Counted from the first letter of the stretch, positions 26,765-35,598 are shown. The stretch is 64,000 bases of DNA from UBA2589 sp038120095 (GCA_038120095.1 JAYOKZ010000016.1:1-64000), one strand, 5' to 3'. Made by a program: numbers and translations. Notes: generated by a model not told the origin, from the sequence alone.

Positions 26765-29700
26765 ATGAGTTCGTTGCTGAACAAGTCGCGCAGGAGAATT
26801 CGAAAGACCGTAACCCTGTCGGGTGCGGTCCTCGCCACGCTCACGCTCGTGAACCCCGGCGCTGCCAGCGGGCAGGAATTCGACGAGGGCCTCTTCGACA
26901 TGCTTTCCTGGCAGAACGCGGGGATTCCGAGAGGCGGGCGTTCGACGGCCGTGGCGGGCAGTGATTCGCGTCCCCTCGAGTATTACTTCGGGGCGGTGGG
27001 CGGGGGTCTGTGGAAAACGACGGATGGCGGTTCGAACTGGCGGCCTGTCACGGATGGACAGATCACCTCGTCGTCGGTGGGTGCGGTCGCGGTCTGTGAA
27101 TCGGACCCGGACGTCGTCTACATCGGCACCGGAGAAACCCAGCTTCGCGGCAACGTGATGCAGGGAGACGGCGTGTACAAATCGTCGGATGCCGGCCGGA
27201 CGTGGGAGCATCTGGGGCTGGTGGAGACACAGAATATCGCGAGGATCCGTATCCATCCGGACAATTGTGATGTCGCGTGGGTTGCGGCGTTTGGTCAGCA
27301 CTCGACCGAGAACCCCGAGCGAGGCGTGTACAAGACGACGGACGGGGGTGAGACGTGGGACCTCACGCTCTTCAAGAGCGACAAGGCGGGCGCGACCGAC
27401 CTCGTGGTCGATCCGAACGATCCGGACGTCCTCTATGCGGCGATCTGGGAGGCGTGGCGCAAGAGTTGGGGAATGAGTTCCGGTGGACCCGAGTCCGGTC
27501 TCTGGAAGTCGACCGACGGCGGCCACTCGTGGATGGATATCACGGGCAACCTCGGCTTTGACGCCGCGGACCCGATCGGAAAGATCGGCGTGGCGGTATC
27601 CGGTGCGAACTCCGACCGCGTCTGGGTGATTGTCGAGCACCGGGATGCCGGGGGTGTGTACCGCTCCGACGATGGTGGTGACTCCTTCGAGTACGTGAAT
27701 GACGAGCGGAAGCTGCGGCAGCGGGCTTTCTACTACACCCGCATTTATGCGGACCCTCAGGACGAGGATGTCGTCTACGCTCTCAACACGGGTTTCTATC
27801 GGTCGCGCAACGGAGGTGAGACGTTTCCGCAGTCGATCCGGGTTCCGCACGGCGACAACCACGATCTGTGGATCGCACCGTCCGATCCCGATCGGATGAT
27901 CAACTCGAACGACGGGGGAGGGAACGTCTCGTTCAATGGCGGCCAGAGCTGGACCGATCAGGAGTATTCGACAGCTCAGTTCTACCGGGTGACCACCACG
28001 AACCACGAGCCGTATCACATCTGTGGTGCACAGCAGGACAACTCGACGGCCTGTACGCCGTCGTCTGGCTGGAATCACCTCTCCGCGGCCGGAGGCTTCG
28101 GGGGCAGCGGTGCAGGTTCGTACTATTACGCCGTCGGAGGATGCGAAAGCGGCTACATCGCCCCGCACCCTGTCGAGCTCGACATCTTCTACGCGGGCTG
28201 CTACGGAGGCTCGCTGTCCCGGTACGACCACGGCACGGGCTTCTCGAGGGCCATCAACGTCTGGCCCGAAAACCCGATGGGCCAATCCGCCGAGGATCTT
28301 CGCGAGCGGGTACAGTGGACCTTCCCGATCGTCTTCGATCGGCATGATCCGGACGTTCTGTACACGGGAACACAGAAAGTGTGGAAGACGACGACCGAGG
28401 GGCAGAGCTGGGTACAGATCTCTCCCGATCTTACGCGAAATGAGCCGATGACGGTCGGCCCGTCGGGCGGTCCGATCACGCTGGACCAGACTGGAGTGGA
28501 GACGTACGCAACGGTGTTCGCCATTGCGCCGTCTCCGCACGATCCCAACGTCATCTGGGCGGGGTCGGATGACGGGTATGTGCATGTAACCCGAGATGCG
28601 CGGGCTGCATCGCCCTCGTGGGATCGGGTGACGCCCCCGGACGCCCCCGACTTCGTGCGTATCAACACGATTGAGGCTTCGCCCAACACGCCGGGCAAGG
28701 CCTATGTGGCGGGTATTCGTTATCTCGTCGACAATGATCGCAGCCCGTACATCTGGAAGACCGAGGACTACGGCGAGACGTGGACGAAGATCGTGGACGG
28801 GATACCGGCGGACGACTTCATTCGTGCGGTTCGTGAGGACCCCGTTCGCCCCGGGCTGCTGTATGCGGCCTCGGAGCGGACCGTTTATGTCTCGTGGAAC
28901 GACGGTTCGTCGTGGCAGCCGCTGACCATGAACCTGCCGGTGACTCAGGTCTCCGATCTCGTGGTGGAGGAGCATGATCTCGTGATCGGGACCCACGGCC
29001 GGGGGTTCTGGGTCATGCGGTCGATTGGACCGCTTCGTCAGATGACCGAGACTGTGGCGAATGCCGACTTCTGGCTGTTCGATCCGAAGGATCCGGTGCG
29101 TCGCTTCGACAATGCCGTCAGCATCGACTATATCCTCGCCGAGGATGCCGACCATGTGATGCTCGAATTCATGGATGGAGCGGGAGACGTGCTCGCCAGC
29201 TACGAGGCGTTTGCGGAAGACGACGACGAGGAAGACGAGGCTCCGCAGGGTTTCAACCCGTTCGGGGGTGGTGGAAGCCAGGCCCCCGGCCTGTCGGCCG
29301 GCTCGAATCGGTTTCGCTGGAACATGCGACTGGATGGCTGGACTGATTTCGAGGGGAGGATCTTCTGGGCTGCTGGCAACCAGGGGCCGTCGGTGCTGCC
29401 AGGTCCGTATCAGGTGCGTCTTACCGTCAACGGTGAGAGCATGACGCAGGACTTCGAGATTCGCATGAACCCGCGGGCGATGGCGGAGGGGGTTACCGCA
29501 GCGGACCTGCAGGAACGGTTTGACTTCGCGATCCAGATTCGTGATCGAGTCACGGATGCCAACGAGGCGGTGCTGCGGATGCGCTCGATCAAGGCGCAGA
29601 TTCAGGACCGTATCGGTCAGAATGACAACGCTGAATTGGCGCAGCTCGGGGGAGCAGTGTCCGACCGACTCAGCGAAGTGGAGGGTGAGGTCTACCAGGT

Positions 29701-29959
29701 GCAGAACCGGTCGAACCAGGACCCGCTGAACTACCCGATCAAGCTCAATAACAAGATCGCCGCGCTTCAGAATCTCGTGGAAGGTGCCGAGAGTCGGCCG
29801 ACTGAACAGTCCTACGAAGTCTTCCAGACCCTGTCGACGCAGCTCGAGACCGAGTTGGAACAGATGGATCTCGTCATCCAACAGGATCTTGCGCGGCTGA
29901 ACGAACTGTTGCGGGAGTTGGGACTGGAGGCCATCGACGCGGAGCGTCTGATCACCTGA
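26765..29959 (+). CDS. secreted sortilin/VPS10-like BNR-repeat propeller protein
   Basis: About 1064 residues from the ATG at 26765; ATG 26756 and GTG 26729 are in frame and possible. A signal peptide ends GAASGQ. Many Asp-box repeats are present: WKTTDGGSNW, KSSDAGRTWE, KTTDGGETWD, KSTDGGHSWM, IWKTEDYGETW. They make a two-propeller arrangement like VPS10/xyloglucanase-type proteins. The C-terminal 250 residues hold a beta domain and a long charged helical region (RVTDANEAVLRMRSIKAQIQ). Proteins of this type are often annotated as glycosyl hydrolases, but I see no clear catalytic residues. A very long antisense frame overlaps it and is not a gene. Confidence 0.85.
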   Translation: MSSLLNKSRRRIRKTVTLSGAVLATLTLVNPGAASGQEFDEGLFDMLSWQNAGIPRGGRSTAVAGSDSRPLEYYFGAVGGGLWKTTDGGSNWRPVTDGQITSSSVGAVAVCESDPDVVYIGTGETQLRGNVMQGDGVYKSSDAGRTWEHLGLVETQNIARIRIHPDNCDVAWVAAFGQHSTENPERGVYKTTDGGETWDLTLFKSDKAGATDLVVDPNDPDVLYAAIWEAWRKSWGMSSGGPESGLWKSTDGGHSWMDITGNLGFDAADPIGKIGVAVSGANSDRVWVIVEHRDAGGVYRSDDGGDSFEYVNDERKLRQRAFYYTRIYADPQDEDVVYALNTGFYRSRNGGETFPQSIRVPHGDNHDLWIAPSDPDRMINSNDGGGNVSFNGGQSWTDQEYSTAQFYRVTTTNHEPYHICGAQQDNSTACTPSSGWNHLSAAGGFGGSGAGSYYYAVGGCESGYIAPHPVELDIFYAGCYGGSLSRYDHGTGFSRAINVWPENPMGQSAEDLRERVQWTFPIVFDRHDPDVLYTGTQKVWKTTTEGQSWVQISPDLTRNEPMTVGPSGGPITLDQTGVETYATVFAIAPSPHDPNVIWAGSDDGYVHVTRDARAASPSWDRVTPPDAPDFVRINTIEASPNTPGKAYVAGIRYLVDNDRSPYIWKTEDYGETWTKIVDGIPADDFIRAVREDPVRPGLLYAASERTVYVSWNDGSSWQPLTMNLPVTQVSDLVVEEHDLVIGTHGRGFWVMRSIGPLRQMTETVANADFWLFDPKDPVRRFDNAVSIDYILAEDADHVMLEFMDGAGDVLASYEAFAEDDDEEDEAPQGFNPFGGGGSQAPGLSAGSNRFRWNMRLDGWTDFEGRIFWAAGNQGPSVLPGPYQVRLTVNGESMTQDFEIRMNPRAMAEGVTAADLQERFDFAIQIRDRVTDANEAVLRMRSIKAQIQDRIGQNDNAELAQLGGAVSDRLSEVEGEVYQVQNRSNQDPLNYPIKLNNKIAALQNLVEGAESRPTEQSYEVFQTLSTQLETELEQMDLVIQQDLARLNELLRELGLEAIDAERLIT

Positions 29960-29978
29960 TATCCTGCGGGGGTCGCCC

Positions 29979-31325
29979 ATGCTGCCCACGATCATCACTC
30001 GTATGGTGGGTTGGGCCGTCGCCGTTTTTTATCGCGTTGAGCGAATGGGCCCGGGCCTTGTGTCCGGGCCCGTACTCGTTGCGGCGAATCACCCCAATTC
30101 GCTGATCGACCCGCTGCTGATCTTCTACACGGGTGGACGCAGAACCCGTCCGCTGGCAAAGGCGCCTCTGTTCGACCATATCGTGGTCGGGATCGCCCTG
30201 CGCGGGCTGGGCGGGATCCCCGTCTACCGCCGGCAGGACGACCCGCACCAGATGCACCGGAACACCACGACGTTCGACGCCGCTATCGCGGCCCTCGTTC
30301 GCGGGGAGGCCGTTCAGATCTACCCGGAGGGGCGTAGCCATTCGGAGCCGCGGATGTCCGAGCTGCGTACGGGTGCGGCCAGAATTGCCTTGATGGCGGA
30401 GGCTCACGCCGGCTGGAATCTTGGACTTCGGGTGCAGCCCGTGGGTCTCACCTACGAACGGAAACCCTTCTTTCGGGGGCGCGCCGTCGCCTCCTACGGT
30501 GCGCCGATCGCGGTGTCGGCGTATCGAGAGGGTTACGAGGCAGACGAGAAGGCTTCGGTCCGCTTACTGACCCGGGACATTCGAGAAGCCCTGCTCGACC
30601 TGACTCTCGAGGCCGACACGGCCGAGGACCGTGAACTCATCGACCTCGCCGAGCGGATCTGGGCTCGTGAAAAGAGGGAAGTGCGCCCGAGAGAGCGGCA
30701 GACGCTGTCGGCACGCCTGCCTCGCATGCGTTTGTTTGCTCGGGCCTATGCGCGGTTGAGGTCCGAAGAGCCCGAACGTGCCGAGCACCTTCGTGCCGGG
30801 GTGCGCCGCTACCATCGAATGGTGACGGCTCTCGGGGTCCGTGAGGGCGACGTTCCCCCGCAATACCACCTGGGGCGAGTCACCGCGTATGCAGCCAGGC
30901 ACGTCATCACCTTGTCGCTTGTCCTTCCAGCAGCCGTGCTCGGAGTCGCGCTCTGGGCAATTCCCTATCATCTGACCCGTGTGGTGGCACAGCGCTTTCG
31001 CGCGAGCCACGACCAGGTGGCGACCTACAAGCTGTCAGTTGGATTCTTCGTCTTTCCGCTATGGTTGATCGTGACTGGAGCGGTCGCTGGGGCCTGGCTT
31101 GGTTTCCCTTTGGCGTTCGCCACGACCGTGGGGAGCCCGCTCCTCGCCTGGGCGGCGATCGCGTGGCGTGCGAGGCAGGCCGTGGTGCGGGAGGATGTGC
31201 GTGTGTTCCTGCGAGCGAGGCGGTTGTCAGACGCGCAGCACCGGCTGAACGCACTACGGTCCGATCTCGTGTCTCAGTTCGATGAGGTTGCGTCCGACTG
31301 GTTGGACAATGATGGAGCCGCGTAA
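29979..31325 (+). CDS. PlsC-like 1-acyl-glycerol-3-phosphate acyltransferase family protein
   Basis: A 448-residue membrane-associated acyltransferase. It has the acceptor motif AANHPNSLIDPLL (His38, Asp44 spacing as in the HPNSLLDP subgroup) and the glycerol-phosphate-binding motif IYPEGRSHSEP at about 108-118. Two hydrophobic hairpins near the C-terminus (about 305-330 and 345-385) are additions relative to the simple 240-residue PlsC. It probably acylates lysophosphatidate or a related lipid at the inner membrane. It begins 20 bases after the BNR gene and ends 234 bases before selC. Confidence 0.85.
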   Translation: MLPTIITRMVGWAVAVFYRVERMGPGLVSGPVLVAANHPNSLIDPLLIFYTGGRRTRPLAKAPLFDHIVVGIALRGLGGIPVYRRQDDPHQMHRNTTTFDAAIAALVRGEAVQIYPEGRSHSEPRMSELRTGAARIALMAEAHAGWNLGLRVQPVGLTYERKPFFRGRAVASYGAPIAVSAYREGYEADEKASVRLLTRDIREALLDLTLEADTAEDRELIDLAERIWAREKREVRPRERQTLSARLPRMRLFARAYARLRSEEPERAEHLRAGVRRYHRMVTALGVREGDVPPQYHLGRVTAYAARHVITLSLVLPAAVLGVALWAIPYHLTRVVAQRFRASHDQVATYKLSVGFFVFPLWLIVTGAVAGAWLGFPLAFATTVGSPLLAWAAIAWRARQAVVREDVRVFLRARRLSDAQHRLNALRSDLVSQFDEVASDWLDNDGAA

Positions 31326-31503
31326 GGGACGTAGCCTCGAAAAAACATTCGATAGATGGTCGGAACTTAATGCGGCGCTGTGGTTTGACGAGTTTGCATG
31401 TGCTGTTCTCCGGTGTTCCCTGGTGGCCGATTCGAGTGGGGAATTCCTGATGGGTGGTCGACGGGGTCCGCGGGAAGCGGGGCTTCCTGTACCCTGTCCG
31501 TCC

Positions 31504-31532
31504 TCGACGCGTCCGTCGCGCCCTGCTAGACT
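31504..31532 (+). promoter_or_regulatory. candidate sigma-70 promoter for selC
   Basis: TCGACG (31504-31509) and TAGACT (31527-31532) are separated by 17 bases; the -10 is extended by TG at 31524-31525. The predicted start would be about 20 bases before the mature tRNA. Confidence 0.4.
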
Positions 31533-31559
31533 CCGCCGTTCCGAGGTCCGCTGGATCGA

Positions 31560-31656
31560 GGGAGCGGAGGGGGACTGGTGTCTCCGGCGGTCTTCAAAAC
31601 CGTGCAGCCCGGCTAGACCCCGGGTAGGTGGGTTCGATTCCCACACGTTCCCGCCA
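31560..31656 (+). tRNA. selC: selenocysteine tRNA, anticodon UCA
   Basis: A 97-base cloverleaf with the features of bacterial tRNA-Sec. The acceptor arm is 8 positions (31560-31567 with 31645-31652, one G-U and one terminal mismatch). The D stem is 6 bp (GGGGAC/GTCTCC) with the tetraloop TGGT. The anticodon loop CTTCAAA carries TCA at 31594-31596. A long variable arm (CCCGG/CCGGG), a 5-bp T stem (GTGGG/CCCAC) with loop TTCGATT, discriminator G and encoded CCA complete it. The 8+5 acceptor/T arrangement separates it from a suppressor or tRNA-Ser. It implies SelA, SelB, SelD and selenoproteins elsewhere in the genome; none is in this window. Confidence 0.93.
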
Positions 31657-31669
31657 GCGGAGCCGTCCG

Positions 31670-32314
31670 TCAGTTTGGAATTGGCACCTTCAGACCGATC
31701 GTGACCCCGCCCGATGGTGTCACGGAGGTTTCGAGGTCGAGTGGCTCGGGAAAGCGTGCGAGGTGAGCCGACACGTACGCATCAGCCGCGCTGAGCAGAA
31801 TCACGAAAACGCCGAACGCGACAAGATCTTCCTGCTCATCCAGCCGGGCATCGAGGAGCCGCCGCACTCGGCTGCGGCGTTCGTCTCCTTCGAACGCCTC
31901 CCGAATCGACTCCGGATCCGTCACACCGCTGGCAGCCAGTTCCTGAATGATCACGCCTTCGGTCAGGCGAACCCGGTCCTGCGCGGTACCGATCCGTGTC
32001 CGGGCACGGAGAAGTGTGTAGACGGTGGCTGACTGGACGGCGAAGTACACCCCCCCTCGGGCGTAGGCGCCGATGGCGGCGTGTCCCCAACCGGGTACGA
32101 GGGCTGCCCGGAGGAACGCCCCCCCGGGCGATATCTCGATGGGGGCTGAAACGTCGGAGCTGGTTTCGGTCGCTGCAGGGGCATTGGGCGCGGCCTGTGC
32201 AGAGAGCGGGGGGGTAGCGACACCCGGCAGCGTCAGGGTGCCGAGGACCGCGGTCACGCAAAGGAGGACCGCGCATCGGCCGTGCAGCCGTGAAGGAGTC
32301 CTCCCCGTGGTCAA
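31670..32314 (-). CDS. DUF5683-like membrane protein
   Basis: About 214 residues from the TTG at 32314. That start overlaps the lpxH stop as TTGA and has GGAGAG at a suitable distance, so coupling is likely; a TTG at 32326 is the alternative. It has a signal-like N-terminus (hydrophobic core then LSAQAAPNAP), then the DUF5683-type block SPGGAFLRAALVPGWGHAAIG, and a C-terminal membrane helix with FVILLSAADAYVSAHL. The family is uncharacterised and common in envelope contexts of Bacteroidota and relatives. Confidence 0.75.
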   Translation of the reverse strand: MTTGRTPSRLHGRCAVLLCVTAVLGTLTLPGVATPPLSAQAAPNAPAATETSSDVSAPIEISPGGAFLRAALVPGWGHAAIGAYARGGVYFAVQSATVYTLLRARTRIGTAQDRVRLTEGVIIQELAASGVTDPESIREAFEGDERRSRVRRLLDARLDEQEDLVAFGVFVILLSAADAYVSAHLARFPEPLDLETSVTPSGGVTIGLKVPIPN

Positions 32315-33054
32315 CGCTCTCTCCAATCCAGAAGTCGAGGTGGCTCATCGACTTCAAGGATCACATAGCTCTGATGGAACACCCAGTCCCCCGAATTGAC
32401 GTACCATCGCCCCGGCGCAGCCTGCCGGATCAGCGGCAGGTGGGTGTGACCCAGGAGCACGACGTCAAGTTCCTGCTGTCGCGCCAGCGTCTCCATCGCC
32501 CACTCTTCCAGCGCGTCGGAACGGCGTACTTGACCCGCGCCCCACTGATCCCAGCGGTCCTCTGTACTGGACACCCCGCGCGCGATGCGATCCCCGACGG
32601 AAACCGGCAACAAGCCATAGCTGAACCGGGTGAGCCTTGATCGGAGCACGTGCTTGAGAGCGCGGTACGCGAGGTCCCCGGCTCCAAGTCCGTCTCCGTG
32701 CGCTACATGAACCTCGTGTCCGGCGAGGACGCGCGTCACCGGCGCAGCAAGGAACTCGAGTCCGATCTCGTCGGTCAGGTAGCGCCCGCCCCACCAGTCG
32801 TGGTTTCCGCCCATCAGGGTGATGGGTGTGCCCGAGTCGATGACTTCGCGCAGGGCTGTCAGCAGGGAATCATGGCCACGTGTGATCCCGGTTCGGTACT
32901 CGAACCAGAAGTCGAAGAGGTCTCCATTCACGAGAATCGACGACGCGTGCTCGGCTGCGTGCGTGAGCCAGTCCAGAAAAGCGCTCTGGTGTTCAGGGGG
33001 AGCGGCTCCGAAATGGACGTCGGACGCAACGTAGACGGATTCTGACGTGGACAC
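32311..33054 (-). CDS. lpxH: UDP-2,3-diacylglucosamine pyrophosphatase-like calcineurin phosphoesterase
   Basis: A 247-residue metallophosphoesterase, GTG start. The metal sites are visible: SDVHFG (Asp12, His14), GDLFDFW (Asp45, Asp48), GGNHDWWG (Asn84, His85, Asp86), HGDG, and GHTHLP near 204. The GDxFDFW motif and flanking residues fit LpxH, which makes lipid X from UDP-2,3-diacylglucosamine in lipid A synthesis. The four-base overlap with the DUF5683-like gene and the nearby lptE support an envelope role. The divergent lipoprotein gene starts 55 bases away. Confidence 0.85.
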   Translation of the reverse strand: MSTSESVYVASDVHFGAAPPEHQSAFLDWLTHAAEHASSILVNGDLFDFWFEYRTGITRGHDSLLTALREVIDSGTPITLMGGNHDWWGGRYLTDEIGLEFLAAPVTRVLAGHEVHVAHGDGLGAGDLAYRALKHVLRSRLTRFSYGLLPVSVGDRIARGVSSTEDRWDQWGAGQVRRSDALEEWAMETLARQQELDVVLLGHTHLPLIRQAAPGRWYVNSGDWVFHQSYVILEVDEPPRLLDWRER

Positions 33055-33078
33055 CCGAGAAAGTGAACGCGAACTGCG

Positions 33079-33103
33079 GGCCTCTCAAAGGGGTAGAGAG
33101 GCC
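33079..33103 (+). promoter_or_regulatory. hairpin directly before a lipoprotein start, SD-like sequence in its loop
   Basis: GGCCTCTC (33079-33086) and GAGAGGCC (33096-33103) form a perfect 8-bp stem whose loop is AAAGGGGTA. It ends one base before ATG 33104. The loop holds one SD-like tract and the 3' arm holds another (GAGAGG), so folding could hide or expose the ribosome binding site. Confidence 0.4.
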
Positions 33104-33109
33104 ATGACC

Positions 33110-33820
33110 ATGCTCTGTACCTCCCCGAGTGGAAGGCGCGCACATCGGATGCGACCGCTCTGTGCGGCTCTGGCTCTGGCTCTCGGGTGCGGGCCTGGTC
33201 GGCCCGCAGTGGTTGGACCGATTCCGGATCCGGGAGACGCAGCGCGTGCTGCCGTGCAGGCGGCGCGACTGAAAGCGCCCGCGCGAATCGAGTTTCGCTG
33301 GGAGCTCAATGAAGCGGGCTCGAGGGTGCAGGGTGTCGGGATTGCCCGTGTCGAGCCTCCGTCGCGGGCGAGGCTCGATCTGTTCCTGGACAACGGGGAA
33401 GGTGTGGTCTCGGCCGCACTCGTGGATGACGACCTGCGGCTTCCCGCGGGGGCGCCGACCGATGTGCTTCCGCCCGTCGAGCTCATGTGGGCCACCCTCG
33501 GGGTCTTCCGGCCGTTCCCTGAGGCTCGACTCGAGGGGGGGGCGGAGTTGCAGGGTGGAGGGCGGGAATTCCGGTACCGGTCCCGTGAGGGTGGGTCGTT
33601 TCTTTACGAGTTCACTGCGGCGAAGCTACGCGCTGTCGAGACGTTGTCGGGCAACTCGGTGGTTCAGTGGGTCCGCCTGACGCATGGAGACGACGGCGGG
33701 TACCCGGTGGCGGCAACGTATCGCAATCTGGTAGAGTTTCGTGAGCTGAAGTTGACCCGCACGGCGGTGATCCCTGCCGAAGCCTTCGACCCCTCCATCT
33801 GGGACCCGAGAGCCCGCTAG
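33110..33820 (+). CDS. outer-membrane lipoprotein of unknown function
   Basis: 236 residues from ATG 33110 (GAGAGG eight bases upstream); ATG 33104 and 33149 are alternatives. The signal ends in LALGC. The mature part is beta-rich, with ARIEFRWELNEAGSRVQGVGIARV and YRNLVEFRELKLTRTAVIP, resembling the half-barrel folds of LolA/LolB-like and DUF4292 lipoproteins, but I cannot prove membership. Its position next to lptE and lpxH suggests a role in lipoprotein or LPS handling. Confidence 0.7.
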   Translation: MLCTSPSGRRAHRMRPLCAALALALGCGPGRPAVVGPIPDPGDAARAAVQAARLKAPARIEFRWELNEAGSRVQGVGIARVEPPSRARLDLFLDNGEGVVSAALVDDDLRLPAGAPTDVLPPVELMWATLGVFRPFPEARLEGGAELQGGGREFRYRSREGGSFLYEFTAAKLRAVETLSGNSVVQWVRLTHGDDGGYPVAATYRNLVEFRELKLTRTAVIPAEAFDPSIWDPRAR

Positions 33821-33828
33821 ATTCCATC

Positions 33829-34416
33829 ATGAGAACCGACTCAGTCTGTATGGAGCTCCCGACCGCGGGGACGGAGCGGTCGGACCCCCGCGTCCTCGAG
33901 TCCGTCGGCCGCAGAAGCTTCCTTCGGAGGGCAGCGGGGCTCATGCTGCTCGCGCCCAGCGGGTGCAATTACTCGTTCGTCGCGGGCTCGTTTCCGCCGC
34001 CGCACGTCCAGTCGGTTGCGATCGAGCCGTTCGATAATGAGACGACTCGTTTCGAGCTCACGGGCGAGCTGTACGATCAGCTTCTCCGGAGACTCCCTGG
34101 AGCTCTGGGTATCCGGACGGCGGGCGCGGACGTAGCGGACGCCATCGTGCGAGGCACCATCACGCGGTACGACGTCGTGGCGCCGAACTATCGGGCGGGA
34201 CAGCCGGGTCAGGCCGCCTCGGTCCTGCAGCGCCAGGTGAACCTGTCCGCAAGCGTCGAGATCGTGGATCTCGTCGAGAATGTGATTCTCTGGGAGTCCA
34301 GCAGCGTGACCGCACGAGGTGAATATCCCGAGGGTTCACCGGAAGAAGGGGGGCGCCTGAGGGCGATCGAACTTCTCGTTCAGGAGATAGTGGACGGGGC
34401 CCAGTCCAACTGGTAA
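33829..34416 (+). CDS. lptE: LPS-assembly lipoprotein LptE-like
   Basis: A 195-residue lipoprotein. PSGCNYSF (Cys46) matches the GCGYSF-like start of mature LptE. ALPHVQSVAIEPF-type spacing is seen as HVQSVAIEPFDNETTRFELTGELYDQLL, then a Ser/Ala-rich VNLSASVEIVDL strand and a final helix. LptE plugs LptD in the outer membrane. The signal contains GRRSFLRRA, resembling a twin-arginine motif. It follows the upstream lipoprotein gene by 8 bases. Confidence 0.8.
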   Translation: MRTDSVCMELPTAGTERSDPRVLESVGRRSFLRRAAGLMLLAPSGCNYSFVAGSFPPPHVQSVAIEPFDNETTRFELTGELYDQLLRRLPGALGIRTAGADVADAIVRGTITRYDVVAPNYRAGQPGQAASVLQRQVNLSASVEIVDLVENVILWESSSVTARGEYPEGSPEEGGRLRAIELLVQEIVDGAQSNW

Positions 34417-34485
34417 TATCGCGGCGGTTTTTGTCGGCAGGCGCCGTGCGTTGGTGTCGGCTGCATCTTCTGGGAAGGAGTTGCT

Positions 34486-34959
34486 TTGCTCCGCGCGATT
34501 GGACTGGGTGCGTCTCTCTTCGCGTTCTGGCTGGCGCTATCGGGTCATTATACGCCACTGCTTCTGGGTCTTGGTGCTGCTTCGTGCATCCTCGTCGTTT
34601 ACCTGTCTCACCGTATGGACGTGATCGACGAGGAAGGGGTTCCCCTGCAGGTGACGTTCCGGATGCTTGCCTACCTTCCTTGGCTCCTGAAGGAAATTCT
34701 CGTCGCCAACATCGAGGTAGCCCAGGTCATTCTCCGCCCGGAGCTTCGCATCAGCCCTCGCATGGTCCACTTCCGCGGATCGCAGAAGTCTGATCTCGGT
34801 CGCGCGATCTATGCGAATTCGATCACGCTGACACCGGGCACGATCACGACGGGGGTTGACGGGAACGTCTTCGAGATTCATGCGCTGCGCGCGGCCGATC
34901 TCACCACCGACGAAGAACAGGCGATGGACGTACGTTGCTGCCGAGTCGAGGGGGGCTGA
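34486..34959 (+). CDS. mrpE: Mrp antiporter subunit E (MnhE-like)
   Basis: 157 residues; TTG start with AAGGAG five bases upstream. Two N-terminal membrane helices (about 5-40) precede a soluble domain with the MrpE core LKEILVANIEVAQVIL and ANSITLTPGTITTGVDG. MrpE is a small subunit of the multi-subunit Na+/H+ antiporter. First gene of a ten-gene operon that runs to 42332. Confidence 0.92.
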   Translation: MLRAIGLGASLFAFWLALSGHYTPLLLGLGAASCILVVYLSHRMDVIDEEGVPLQVTFRMLAYLPWLLKEILVANIEVAQVILRPELRISPRMVHFRGSQKSDLGRAIYANSITLTPGTITTGVDGNVFEIHALRAADLTTDEEQAMDVRCCRVEGG

Positions 34960-34963
34960 GACG

Positions 34964-35251
34964 ATGTTCGTGGCAGCAACCCTCGGGATTCTCGTAGCCA
35001 TGGCGATGGCTCTGGCTCGCGCGTTGCTCGGCCCGACGGTGTACGATCGCGTCCTCGCCGTGAACACGTTCGGGACCAAGACCGTGCTCCTGATCGCAGT
35101 ACTCGGGTTTCTGACCGATCGTCCGGAGTTCCTCGATCTCGCGCTCGTCTACGCCCTGATCAACTTCATCGGAACCATCGCCGTTCTGAAGTTCTTCGAA
35201 TTTGGAGACCTTGGGATGTCACGCCGCCTGAACGAGAAGGGGTCTGACTGA
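34964..35251 (+). CDS. mrpF: Mrp antiporter subunit F
   Basis: 95 residues, three membrane helices, with GPTVYDRVLAVNTFGTKTVLL, the MrpF signature. Its TGA shares one base with the ATG of mrpG. The longer frame upstream overlaps mrpE and is not used. Confidence 0.92.
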   Translation: MFVAATLGILVAMAMALARALLGPTVYDRVLAVNTFGTKTVLLIAVLGFLTDRPEFLDLALVYALINFIGTIAVLKFFEFGDLGMSRRLNEKGSD

Positions 35252-35598
35252 TGGATCTGATGTTCGACGTTCTGTCGCGGGTGTCGATCGCCGCAGGGCT
35301 GTTTTTCATGCTCGTGGGAGCGCTCGGTGTACTTCGATTCCCCGACGTCTATACCCGGCTTCACGCGGCGGGGATGACGGACACGATGGGGGCCGGGTTC
35401 CTCATTCTGGGGATGGCGCTCTACACGGTGCAGGGGATCCTGCACGGCGAGGCGCTGTGGTGGTTCGTGCTGGTCCGGCTCGTCCTCATCTACCTGTTCC
35501 TTCTCTTCACCAGTCCGATTGCTACGCATGCCCTGGCCCGCGCCGGGCTTGCGGGTGGGGTGGAGCCGTGGACCGCATCCGGAGACGGCGGCGAATGA
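35251..35598 (+). CDS. mrpG: Mrp antiporter subunit G
   Basis: 115 residues, three membrane helices, with GVLRFPDVYTRLHAAGMTDT, the MrpG signature. It overlaps the downstream DUF4040 gene by four bases (ATGA). Confidence 0.93.
   Translation: MDLMFDVLSRVSIAAGLFFMLVGALGVLRFPDVYTRLHAAGMTDTMGAGFLILGMALYTVQGILHGEALWWFVLVRLVLIYLFLLFTSPIATHALARAGLAGGVEPWTASGDGGE

Noticed and set aside
26621..29998. A 1125-codon open frame on the minus strand, antisense to the BNR protein
   Set aside because: The composition is Arg/His/Val-rich shadow sequence with no domain, start site or repeats. The plus-strand frame has a signal peptide and clear Asp-box repeats. Long antisense frames are common at this GC content.
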